This document shows positions 32,875-43,975 of a DNA stretch of 64,000 nt, in pieces (the stretch's first letter is position 1; every line of letters starts with the position of its first letter). This DNA is from Mermis nigrescens (lineage: Eukaryota > Nematoda > Enoplea > Mermithida > Mermithidae). Made by a program: the position numbers and the translations under genes. Location: assembly GCA_036768485.1 (NCBI GenBank), contig JAVLUZ010000626.1, forward strand, positions 336,001-400,000, in the 5' to 3' direction. The notes below the pieces were generated by a model that saw nothing but the letters and a program-made list of their open reading frames with translations, did no database searches and was not told where the DNA came from.

Positions 32875-34986
32875 TTACAAAACAGCAGTTTTTCGGGTTT
32901 CTAATCATCACGAGCATTGCTAGAAACCCAAAACTGGCCGCGGAAGCCAGTTTTTCATATGCAAATTAGCCTAATTAGCATAGTATGCAAATTGGGCTAA
33001 TTAGCATATTGCAAACTTGCTTAATGGCTAGTCTTGGGTTCATCGCGCTGCTCATGATGATTAGAAGCCCAAAAAGTGCTGTTTGAGGCTTCAGATTGGT
33101 GTCAGGGGATGATCTAAGCCTAAGCCAAAGATGGGGCTAAAAATTGTTTCACTCGCTTCACTCGCTCCGCAATTTTCGCCCCATCTGACTCAGGCTTACA
33201 TCATCCCCTGGCACCAATTTGAAGGCACATAACTAAGCCTAAGCCTAAGCCAGTGCTAAGCTCAACTTAATGATTAGAAAATATGTTGTTTACACCTCAC
33301 TATTCTAATCCTCCAGTTCGTCGGGCTTCTGTCACAATAATCAATTAGCGAAGTGCGATTGGAGCATCAAGATGAGTGAAAATCCATAGTAGTATTGATT
33401 TTCGGGCGCGGACAAAAGAACCGAAACGTTCTAGCTGCTAATCTGTTGAAAATATGATATAGTTAAAGGGCAGCAAAATTAGTGGTATCAGCCAGAAATT
33501 AACGAATCCAAGGACTTTCTATATGGGTATACTCGAATTCTCGAATTCTCAAAGAATGCATGCTGGCAAAAGCACATTCAAACTCGTCCTGGCCGTTGGT
33601 GCCTTCCGCTTCTTCACTGATACCTGTGCCCATCACATAGCGATTCCTTACATATTCACCCGTCAGTACGTACATTGAATAAAACTTAACAATGCGCGCG
33701 GGAGCATTGCATCATTTGCATCCCCTTTTTATAGGTAATTTTTCCAGTGATGCTAGAAAATTTAGCGCGAATCAATTTGATTCGCTGTTGACGGATTTCG
33801 CAGAAGTCTAAAAAACAAAGTTTTGCGCTTTTTCCTACCAATCACACGTCAGCCTCTTAAATGTTGTCCAATCCGATCCTCGCCTGTAGTGAATATAGAA
33901 AGTAGTTCGATTTCTGTGATACAGTAATATTTGTGATACGATAATTTTCATAAAGGAAGGTACTTGAGCAAATGCGTTAAGGCTTTACTAAAATCAGTAA
34001 AAAGACCAAACTTGTGTTCAACAGATTTTCACTAATATCATATTCTATCGTTTCTATAAGTACGTTCCTCACTAATCTCCTACATCCGTACCAATCATTT
34101 CGGATCATGTAATCGTCTGTTTCATTGAACTTTGAACGTCCCTTATTTATCCGGACAAACCTATTGGGGTTGAAAATTATGTACCTCCCTCATAATTTTA
34201 TGTAAACGTCCTTTAAACTAATGCGGTAAACGTGATATTCTACAGTATAATGAGTTACAAGGAGTCAAACACATCTGCCTAATTGTGTTATCAATTACCT
34301 ACTTCATGTTTATATGTAAATGTCCTTTAAACTTATGCTATTTACTTTATATTCTACAGTATAATGAGTTACAAGCAGTAAAACACATCCGCATGTCTGT
34401 TTTTTATTCCATATAGTCTGTTTCATTGTACTTTGCACGTCCAACATTTACCCGCACACACCTAATGGGGGTATAAATTACATGGTGTTATCAATTACCT
34501 ACTTCATGATTTTATGTTAATGTCCTTTGAACTTATGCTATTTACTTTATATTCTACAGTATAATAAAACACATCCGCATGTCTGTTTTTTATTCCATAT
34601 AGTCTGTTTCATTGTACTTTGAACGTCCCACATTTACCCGCACCCACCTCATGGGGTAAAAATTACCTACTTCCTGGTCCTTTACACTAATGCGGTAAAC
34701 GTGATATGTTACAGTATAATGAGTTACGAAGGGTCAAACACATACGCATGTCTCTTTATTATTCCAAATAAACTTATCACATGACTAATCGGTTCAGGAT
34801 CGCTTCACTCTTTCACTGGTTCTGCTTCGCCTTTCCTCTGTCATATTTCCATCAGCTTTGCAGCTTGCACGTTCCGGTTTTCTTTCCGCGGCTGCCACTT
34901 GGCTGGTCTTCGTTTGTTCTAACACCTCTATGCTTCTCCTATCGCGGTTCGCTGGTTTCGAAACTCATTTTTGTCGAATGATACCT
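32875..34986 (-). mobile_element. 2.1-kb element inserted in gag, complete copy
   Basis: Bounded by ATTTC repeats, 5 bp. Contains the hairpin (33.09-33.23 kb), a TATA-like site, and the four-unit satellite. Coding frames are absent apart from a 66-codon frame (34781..34981) whose start and end do not match any gene feature. Confidence 0.45.
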
Positions 34987-35077
34987 ATTTCGGGTAATAT
35001 TAGACCACGCTTTAGTTGATGTCTAAGCATTGAATTAAATTGCGGCGAATCAACCTCAATTTCAGGTTGCGCTTGCT

Positions 35078-35513
35078 TTAATTCTTAATGAATCGCAAGA
35101 AAATACGCTTGCACAGACTCATTAAGCTGTTGCTATGGTCAAGGAAGCGATCATACAAAGTATCATGATCGAGTGGACGAAATTCTGCGATTATAGCATA
35201 CTTAGTTTTTGAGTATGATTTACGCACTTCAGCAGGCAAAGCTTCATATAAGCTCAAAGCATAATCGTCAAAAAATGATGACAAATATTCAGCTCTTTAC
35301 CGCTTTATCAATTTTGCAAATATTTGCCAATCTTTCAAATTCACTGAAAAATTTACGTTTATCCGTCTTTTCACTTCGAAAAGATTTTCTAGAAGCAACT
35401 GTAATATGCATTTGCTGTAAAAACGGAGCACGATTAATTGCATCAGCAAAAGATGACACCTCATTTGAAGTAGAGGATGAATCTGGATTATGGCGTTTGC
35501 GACGTGAACACAC
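35078..35513 (-). pseudogene. Gag N-terminal fragment, right arm
   Basis: Same fragment as at 25224 on the opposite strand. One extra base after the codons for CKIDKA shifts the frame, so here the sequence is split into a 74-codon and a 68-codon piece. Otherwise matches the left arm. Confidence 0.65.
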
Positions 35514-37079
35514 ACCTATTCTTAACGTGTATACACATGCAAAGCGTACGAAAGCCTGTCACCAATGACGGATTTGGGATTTATTGAGTGGGGGGGGGGT
35601 GGAACCCAGAATTTGCCTAAAATTGTTAAAAATTATGTCTAAAAATTCGTAATATTACGCTCAAAGTACCAGTTTTTGTTATTTTTTATAGGCTAAATAT
35701 GTTGCTGACGACAAAAAGAAAAAATTTTCTAAACTTTCCGAACTTTTTACCTAATGAAAAACTAGCAAAATTAATACAGAAATCAACACAAATCGCCTGA
35801 AAAACACTGAGAAATCATTAAATGAGCTACAAAATCTTTGTTCTGTAGAAATACTACTTTTCTGACGTAAATTTATGTGAGTAATGATTACTATTCGGCG
35901 CGAAACGCTGGAAAAATTTGAAAAATAATAATAGAAATAGCTGAAATCGTCAAAAAATACCATTCTTTATTGCGCCGCAAATACTCGTATTTTTTATGAC
36001 AGGGAAAGGGCCGCCCCGGCGCCCTCAAAATCCGCCAGTAAAATCAGCCAAAAATGCAAGAAAAGGCACGCTTTTCACAAATTTTTTAATGAAAAATCGG
36101 CAATTCGGGAAAATCGCAGCTATTTTGCAGGATCTGAAGCCATTCTGGGAGTCAATCCCCCAACCCTCTTCTGGAACACTTATGCGTGCCACTGATACTA
36201 TGTATTACGCAGTTGTAAGAAAATCATTAAATGTCATTAATGAGTACTACCCGGCGCGAAGCGCATATTGAAAAATCATGATAAAATGGCTAAAATCATC
36301 AAAAAGTAATTAAGTAGTCTTCGTTGCGCCCAAATTTTTTTGACGACAGAGAAGCGGTCACCCCAAACCCGCCACTGACCTAAAGCCCCTCCCAATTGCT
36401 TGTCAGGTTGTGCCACACAAGGGAATGGAGGCCTCAAAACCTCTACAGAATCTAAAAGCCCTCTCCGAATCAGGAAAAATTCAGAATTGAATTTTCGGCG
36501 GTTATTTTTCGCGCCCGAAGAAAATGCATTTGGTTCTGACTTTTCTGGCCAAACAGTGGAAAATTTGAGGTACTAACTTAAAAGATTCTGGATATGACTT
36601 TTACAAGTCGCGTTCATAGTCGTACGAAAGCAAGAGCAACCAAATTCTGTAGAGTTGCACTGAAAATTCATTTCTAAGAGTATTAATTTTTGGGGGTCTT
36701 TCAGATTCTCAGGGGGTCCGGTACGACCAGAAATGATGGGAGAAGGTTAGGCTTAGAGCCTCGAGAATGTAAAAATTAAAAATTTCTTGGGAAAATAAGG
36801 CTAAAATGAAGGCTAAAAACGGATTAAATCTCCTTCAAAATTGCTTTAATTGACCAGAAACTGTGTAATTATGTACATAGTTTTAACAATATTTTAGCGC
36901 TTACACTAGTTTTCGAGGTCATTTCGGCCCTCAAAAAGCATATTTCTTGACCACCTGCTAAACCGGCCATGCTGTGCATCTACGGTGCGGATAGATGCAC
37001 TGCAAAGCATGATGACAGATCTGGAGTCAGCCGATCTGGGGCGTCAAAAATTGAGCTTTTGGGGCCAAAATGAACCACA

Positions 37080-37243
37080 TATAGTCTGTTTCACATGACT
37101 TCGTGCATAAATTCTAAGAATTTTTAACGACAGTATGTAAGCCAAGGGTTACGATATCAGATCAATGCTATAATCGCAATCTGTCAGATTATTGTCGGAG
37201 ATAGTTTAAAAATTTATGACCGAAGTTAGCGAAACAGACAATG
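37080..37243. mobile_element. M2 MITE, right arm
   Basis: TATAGTCTGTTTCACATGAC at the left and AGCGAAACAGACAATG at the right; mirror of 23454..23618. Confidence 0.75.
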
Positions 37244-37371
37244 ATAACTGTTAAAATCCCTAAAATAAGGTTAAAACTATTATTAACAGTTTATGGTCAA
37301 TTTGAAGTCGAAAATTTTCAATTTCCATCGTTTTGGCCTTTATTTTGCCTTGTTTTCTTCATAAAACGTCC

Positions 37372-37575
37372 AGTGGCGGATCTAGGATTTTCCTAATAAG
37401 GGGGCCGTACCCCTAAGGGGGGCGAAACCCTGATTTGGGCGGAAAAATTAGCCGTTTTAACCCGAAAATCGCAAAAAATCGCTCAAAAATGCTTAATTTT
37501 TCGCACTTTTTTTGGGCCAATAGGGGGAGGGGCGGCCGCCCCCCCGCCCCCCCGCATCCTCTAAATCCGCCCCTG
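37372..37575. mobile_element. Small hAT-like element with CAGTGGCGGATCTAG end
   Basis: Starts CAGTGGCGGATCTAGGATTT and ends AAATCCGCCCCTG. Flanks AAAACGTC and AAAACGCG agree at 6 of 8. The outer edge of the inverted repeat (37534) falls inside it, and only its inner part is present in the left arm. Confidence 0.55.
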
Positions 37576-37930
37576 AAAACGCGTCATATTATGCTTGATA
37601 TTGGTACACTTTCCGATTTCATTGCGCTTGTGACGTCATGCTTGTGAACGCAAGTCTATTTATAGCCCGGCGTCTAAAACTACGTGTCGGACTTCGAACT
37701 TCGTTTCTCGTTCGTCCTTTTACTTTTTGACAAACGAAACGAAAAACGAAAGTTCGTTCATCATTCGTTGTTTTGTTTTGAATTGAAAACTGCTTAGCAA
37801 CAAAAATACGAATTCGTCGTTCGTCATAACAACTAAACTGTTTGATGAACAGAAGCAAAATTAGATAAAATGTTTGTTTCATCTCAGCTTTTTTTAGAAA
37901 AAAATAGGTTGGCGCCTCCGTGCACGGACA
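37576..37930. other. Short unique stretch before duplication unit 2
   Basis: Contains a patch of CGTT/CGAAA-rich repeats (37.69-37.83 kb, CTTCGTTTCTCGTTCG and similar) but no gene. Confidence 0.5.
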
Positions 37931-38176
37931 CATATGACGTCATATGTTTTGCTGACTAATCGATTTAAGTCGTATGCTTTCAAAGCAAATGTACATATGC
38001 GTAACTGTGCGCGAGTTTGGTCAGTTCATACATAACTGTAGCTTGCATCTACTGATCTGACATTGAAGCTACACTCTCGTATCTCAATTTTTCTGCCTAT
38101 CAGTCGTTTTGGCTGAATCGCTAGCGAAAGTACAGGAACTGATTATATCACTGCATTATCGTCGATATCCTTCATA

Positions 38177-41100
38177 ATGTCTTCTGAAGAACACAAAGAA
38201 AAGGTAACCATTTCCTCTGCACGAAACTAGATGCTCAGACTCTTAATACTCTTTTATTTTTTAGAAAAACCGACCTAACACTTTTTTGCCGGGAGCCACT
38301 TCAGACGGCATCGCTGCCCAAGTGACGTCCTGTAGAACACAATATTAATGCGTTTTCCATCTACTTATCGTTTTTACTACTTTTATTCCTAAACGTGTTC
38401 CGTCTAAGACAACAGTTGAAAATAGTTTTTATTGACGATTGTAAAAATTTCGGGAAACTTCTAGCCGATGACTAGACGAATGGGACAGTTCGAAATATGG
38501 GTAAAACTGCAAAGTGATCGATACTGAACGATAATGTTTTTACCCTCATTGCATCAGGTCGAATGCTTAAAGAAGTCTGTTCAGGATGTTACTTTTCTGT
38601 ATTTTACTTTGATTTTCACATGCTTCTTTCGTAGAAAACCAGACCGGAAAAATTAAAATTCGAAATTTTATATATTTTTCAGAAGTAGTCAAATGGCATA
38701 AGTGTAGGGAAATCTTTTCATTAAAAACCTAATGAATAGAAAGCATCTCAAAAATAGAATTCAGCGAATTAGGATTGCTGAGTAGATACTGTACACGTTG
38801 ATTCATTGAATAAGCTTATTTGTTACACCTAGCATCTGTTGCTGATATCGTAAATAACAAGAAAATCTTTGGATAAGAAAATGTTAGAATTTCATTTTCA
38901 ATTTATTATTTTAGATAATGATCTTCAGTTATACACATAGGTGGGCAGCACCAAAATTCTGGGGGGTGCAAGATTTTTCAAAGGTAAAAAATGGTCTTGA
39001 AAATGGTGGTATGGCGAAAAACACCATTTTTCAACGTTTCTTATCGTGCACTATCCATTGGCATCAAAAATTGCGAAAACAAACAAAAAAATTCCTAAAA
39101 TTGAATTCTGGGGTTCATACCTCAAACCCCCCACGCCCACATGTGGTTATACACATTTGAAGTATGTACTTATTTATTTTTTGATGAAATCAATCGTTTT
39201 GCATTTAATTATCATTTAATGCAAAATTTAATGTAACAGAAATGCGATGAAAAATCACAGAAATGTGATGAAAAACATGAGCATTCTGCTCAATGCGGCA
39301 ACAAATCATTGGCGGATACGTTGAAAGACAAGGCTGGACAATTTGTCGATAAGGTTGGCGAAGGTGAAGTAAATTACTCGAATTGACGTTTTCGTTTTTT
39401 CTTCTTTCAATCATTAACGGTTTTTTAAGTTTTTGTTTAATATGAAAAATAATAAATTTAACTTTGAATTTCAAGCAACATCCCGTTTCAGTGCGGCCAT
39501 CATACGAATATTTACTGCGTGTTTTATTGGGTTTGTCCCGTTTCTCCGACCGTCCCGATTCTCCGACCATCCCGATTCTTTGTCTAATGATAAAACAGCT
39601 TATATTTAGATTCCCGAAATTCCTGTTTCTCCGACTGTCCCGATTCTCCGACTGTCCCGATTCTCCGTCCGATCGTATAAAATAGCTATTTTTAGATTCA
39701 CGAAATTCCAGTTTCTTCGACTGTCCCGTTTCTCCGACCATCCCGATTCTCCGACCATCCTGATTCTACGACTGTACCGATTCTCCGACTAATTGTATAA
39801 AACTCACGTTTAATGGGAAAGAATATTGAGATTTGTGAAAGGATGACGCTTTTTATTACTTCATTGATTGTTACACTTTTGTTCCATTTAAAAAAACCCT
39901 GCAGAATTTTCTGGTGCTCTTGTGTGGTGAAAAATTATAAGTCATTAAGTTCATCTGTGGATTTATGTTTATACAGACACCACAGTCTTACATCCTCAGA
40001 ACTCTTAGCAAAAATGTGATTCCGACTCCGTAAAATCATATTTAATATCAATTGACTTCAAATGGTCGCGAAAAATATGCACGTAATCACGATAGTGAAG
40101 AAATTCATGAGCGATCGGAGAATCGGGAAGGTCGGAGAATCGGGACGGTCGGAGAATCGGGACGATCGGACAATCGGGATGGTCGGAGAATCAAGACGGT
40201 CGGAGAATCGGGACACAATCGTTTCATTACCGCATTTCTTAAGTGTATTAGACGTATTACTTAATGCTTAGGCTCATCGTTTTCGAGGGCTTGGCAAAGA
40301 TTTTGAAACTATATTTAAGGCTGAGTATTTTTAAAATCATTTTTCTTGTTTTTTTTCTGTTTCACTTCTAAGAGTTTTTGAGAAAGTTAAAAATGACTAC
40401 AAAACATCCGTTAGCAGCACTAAAATTCTGGGGGTGCAAGATTTGTTAGAGATCGTCAAAAATGGTATTAAAAATGGTGGTATGGCGAGAAAAACACCAT
40501 TTTTCAGCGTTTCTCATTAAGCACTATCCATTGGCATCAAAAAATTGTGAAAAAACAAAAATATTACAAAAATTGAATTATCGGGAGTATTTCGGTTTCT
40601 GGGGGTATTTGGGTTTCTGGGGGTATTTTGGTTTCTGGGGGTATTTTGGTTTTTGGGGTGGGTATTTTGATTCCTGGGGGGTATTTTGATTTCTCGGGCG
40701 GGAAGGAGGTGGTGCATACCTTCAAACCCCCACGCCCAGGTGTGCTGTGAAGTGCAAAAGTGTTTTCTAAACTAATGTGACAGGAATGATATTTAACGAG
40801 TATATTTACTGATAGGATTATGCCTAACATTGTCCGGACTAATAAATCAAGCTGCATAGTTCTTGTTCACTCAATCGAGCAGATGTCTTACTTAATGAAG
40901 TGCCGGCAATGATAAAATTTTGCAGGAAGAGAAAATTGCCAAAATTATCGCGTAGAATAACTTAAAGTACCGAATTACGAGGAGAATCACCACATCAAAA
41001 CTAAATTTACCAAAATCTTCGTTAATCTTGACAAAGTTTTGGCACGCATAAAGTTTTTTGAGGACTATTTCTGGAAGCGCCCGGTCTTTTTGACTCTTCT

Positions 41101-41336
41101 GCCTGTAATAATGTCTTTTACTTTCGGCCGGAATTGCTGAATTTCGACCGGGAATTCATAATAACTGTTGTTCGCCACTTTTTCATTTTAAGCTAAATTT
41201 TAAGTTCGATGATTTTTGACATTCTTCTTCCTAAAATTGCTTTGTTGTTTGTTCAGGAGCTGGCCAAATTTCCGACAAAGTTAAGAAAGACGGAGAGGCC
41301 TTGGCTGGATTTTTGTCCGGTTCGAAGAAAGATTGA
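38177..41336 (+). CDS. LEA-like small protein, copy 2 (spliced)
   Basis: Exons: 38177..38203 (MSSEEHKEK), 38265..38321 (acceptor TTTTTTAG; 19 codons beginning KNRPNTFLPG, ending GIAAQ before GTGACG), 39240..39363 (two KCDEK units, then LADTLKDKAGQFVDKVGE; phase 1) and 41257..41336 (GQISDKVKKDGEALAG...GSKKD, stop). With all four exons the product is 95 residues, hydrophilic, with a flexible N-terminal half and a C-terminal amphipathic LEA-like helix. The exon of 57 bp is phase 0 on both sides, so it can be skipped without frame loss (76 residues). Compared with copy 1 there are two conservative Glu-to-Asp changes. Exon 3 also has a second in-frame acceptor 21 bp downstream. No peptide signals or catalytic motif; role unknown. 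Confidence 0.75.
38936..39145 (+). mobile_element. M1 MITE, counterpart in unit 2
   Basis: Same site and GTTATACA flanks as 16508..16720. Confidence 0.9.
39530..40221. mobile_element. Fold-back element B2
   Basis: Counterpart of B1 in the last intron of gene copy 2. Left arm 39534-39810, right arm 40115-40215, unit CCCGATTCTCCGACCGT. The arms have fewer units than B1 (element 692 bp versus 812). Right flank TTTCATTA (40222..40229), left flank TTTTATTG. Confidence 0.7.
40405..40744 (+). mobile_element. M1 MITE with G-rich repeat, counterpart in unit 2
   Basis: CATCCGTTAGCAGCAC ... CGCCCAGGTGTG. The GGTATTTTGGTTTCTGGG-type array has about five to six units against about eight in unit 1. Confidence 0.75.
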
Positions 41337-41394
41337 TTGAGTGTAAACTATGTAGTTTTTCTTCTTTAACGTACAAATCTTTTTATATTATTCT

Positions 41395-42130
41395 CAGGGT
41401 GGGTAAAAAGAGCGAAAGGACCTTGTAACTTCCTAAAAACGAAAGCAAATAGAATGCGGTTTGCTTTTATCATTCTTACCATAATAATTTCAAGTGATAA
41501 TTAGAGTTCTTGCGTTATCCAAAAGATACACGCAATTTAACATGCGTCATTTTTTCGAGTCACAATTACACCGGTCTGAAACATCAATTGCATTTGTTGC
41601 CCTGTACACTCTGGGAGAGCTGAGCGTAATTTCTTTTATTCTAAACCACTTCATTCATTTATCTTTTTACTCATTTGCTTTTTGGTATTTTGGCTCACTG
41701 TAAAATAATCGAGCTTTGATCAAAAATTGTAAGTTCTTTCAACTGCTTGTAAATTAAAAACTTTGATTATTAATGCACTGATATGTAGTAAAAGATCATT
41801 TATTCCACCTAGATTAAGTAATTAAAGATAGGAATGAAAAGAATAATTTAAAAAACAATTTTGATATCATATAAAGCAAGCCACTTTCAATTATCTTTTT
41901 TGTTGAAGAATTATATTGTTGAAAAGATGGCTTATTTTATGCGATGAATGTGCGACTTCTGCTAAATTTAGTGTAAAAACAATGACAGGTTAACCGGTAT
42001 AATTGAAACTTGACTCCGTTGTCGCTGTGATAATAGGCTCTTAGACAAAACAAGCCGCGTTTAATTTGGCGAAGTAGGCATTTTAGATGTTATAAGGACC
42101 AATATGCGATTCGTTTTTTGACCCACCGTG
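41395..42130. mobile_element. CAGGGTGGGT-ended element, counterpart in unit 2
   Basis: Same insertion as 19535..20286; right end now ACCCACCGTG. Confidence 0.65.
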
Positions 42131-42294
42131 TATAATGCTTAGTTAGACATATCACTATGTTTTCTGTAATGCTTTGATCGTTCGAAGTAATCGCGTCGAT
42201 TTGAAAATACTCATACTAATCAGTTTTTGTGCGGCATCTGCATTATTATTGCTTAGCATTCTGTCTCTGTATTAGTCGGCTTATCAGTCATGAG

Positions 42295-42564
42295 CATAGG
42301 TGGGCAGCACCGAAATTCTGGGGGGGTGAAAAATTTCTGGGGGGGGGGGTGAAAAATTTTTAAAGGTCAAAAAATGGTCTTAAAAGTGGTCGTATGGCAA
42401 AAAACACCATTTTTCGACGTTTCTCATCAAGCTCTATCCAATGGCATCAAAAAATTGCTAAAAAAGCAAGAAAAAATTATTTCTGGGGGGGTATTTCGAT
42501 TTCTGGGGGGGGTTTTCAACTTCGGGGGGGTGTATACCCCCCAAACCCCCCACGAACATGTGTG
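42295..42564 (+). mobile_element. M1 MITE, young insertion only in unit 2
   Basis: Flanked by perfect GTCATGAG (42287..42294, 42565..42572). The empty site is present in unit 1 near 20445 as a single CAGTCATGAGTTAATG, proving insertion and 8-bp duplication. Confidence 0.95.
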
Positions 42565-43215
42565 GTCATGAGTTAATGTGGGTTAAAGCCACGTATCTAT
42601 CACCGATTTTGTTTTTCTAGTACTCATTGTCGCGAATTCTTGAAGCTCAGCGTAGGTTCGAATTTGGCGCATCGCGACGTATTTAAATTATTTGAGTATT
42701 TAAGTATTTGAATGTGGCTTACTTCTTCGCTATTACAAAAAATTCAATCTAAGTTGAATACAAACTACAAGCTATAAATCTAAAGTCATTCGCTCCAAAC
42801 TACAAGCTACGACACTTTTCTTACGAATCAATCACAACACAACTATTTATCTCCTGCTGTCACTGATAGATTCAATATTAAACACGTTTATATAATAAAA
42901 CGAAACGAAAAATCATACTGAATCACTGTGTCACGTTGCTGTATCATGCTGTTGCTGGTTTCAGCGTTCAAAATATATTTTGCTAAATGTCATTACGCGG
43001 TAGATTGTTCATTTGCTTGCTAAGAAAGCGTGACCGTTTTGCGTGGTTGCATAATTTCAAAACCGATCAGAAAATGAATATTTCGCAAAAGGTCATATTT
43101 AAAGCTTAGTTTAATCATTTTTCGCTGAATAATTGACCAAATTTTGCGTATTTCGCAACACTCATCCACTTTTACTACTTGAGTAGTGAAAATTTACAGA
43201 TAAGATTCTCATACA

Positions 43216-43810
43216 TTAAAGTTTATTGTGACAAATTTCAGCCAACTTCAAGGAAGTGCTCCAAAAATTAATAACTTCAACGTGATCACCGTGATTTTGA
43301 ACTAAATTGTACAAACTTTGACGATATGATAAACTGCGTTTTCTTTTAATATCCATAACTGATCCGATTTCCATTAGATTTTTGTGCCACTCGTAAATGC
43401 TGTTCTTGTCAGGTGGGTCACCACAACTCACAGCCAAACTCAGTTCGAAATTTTCTTTCGACCGTAGCAATCATACGTGGGCAGCAAGAAAATTCTGGGG
43501 GGTGCAAGATTTTTTTGAAGGTCAAAAAATGGCCCTAAAAATGGTGGTATGGCGATAAAAACACCATTTTTCGACGTTTCTCATCAAGCACTATCCATTG
43601 GCATCAAAAAATTACGAAGAAGACGAAAAAATTTTTCAAAAATTGAATTCTGGGGGGGTATTTTGATTTCTGGGGGGTATTTTGTGTTTCTGGGGGGTGC
43701 ATACCCCCCAAACCCCCCCCCCACGCCCAGGTGTGGTAGCAATGCTTTTCGTCCACTCAAACCATGCAGCGACTTTTGCACGTTCAGTTACAGAATAGGA
43801 AATAGTAAAA
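43216..43810 (-). pseudogene. DUF4817-like transposase fragment in unit 2, broken by MITE
   Basis: Same fragment as 20557..20871. The early stop of copy 1 is TGG here (VAAWFEWTKSIA), but the M1 MITE at 43472 splits it and one extra G before the PPDKNSIYEWHKNL block shifts the frame. Start codon is ATT instead of ATG. Confidence 0.65.
43472..43735 (+). mobile_element. M1 MITE, second young insertion only in unit 2
   Basis: Flanked by perfect GTAGCAAT (43464..43471, 43736..43743). Unit 1 has the single site CCGTAGCAATGCTTTT near 20805. Confidence 0.95.
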
Positions 43811-43975
43811 TTTATATAAAACTGGCAATAATAGGACGGGAGACTTCAAACTTTGAGAAATGAAACTTCTATGTTTATTGTACATTAGTGTTGTTGTTTT
43901 ATCAAGTATACACGAAAGTTGTCCGTTTTACACAGAAGCAAAATCGGTGATAGATAACTGGCCCACCCTGATACC

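Larger units (their letters stand above)
33033..37534 (-). repeat. Large inverted repeat, right arm
   Basis: Reverse complement of 23142..27708. Contains in mirror order the inserted element, gag N-terminal fragment (35078..35513), hAT-like remnants, R2 copy (about 36735-37020) and an M2 MITE. This arm keeps flanking context (the whole CAGTGGCGGAT element and gag continuation), so it is more likely the original and the left arm the inverted copy. Confidence 0.9.

Noticed and set aside
32875..34986. Solo LTR
   Set aside because: A 5-bp duplication and TATA-like site fit, but the ends are not TG...CA and there is no matching second LTR.
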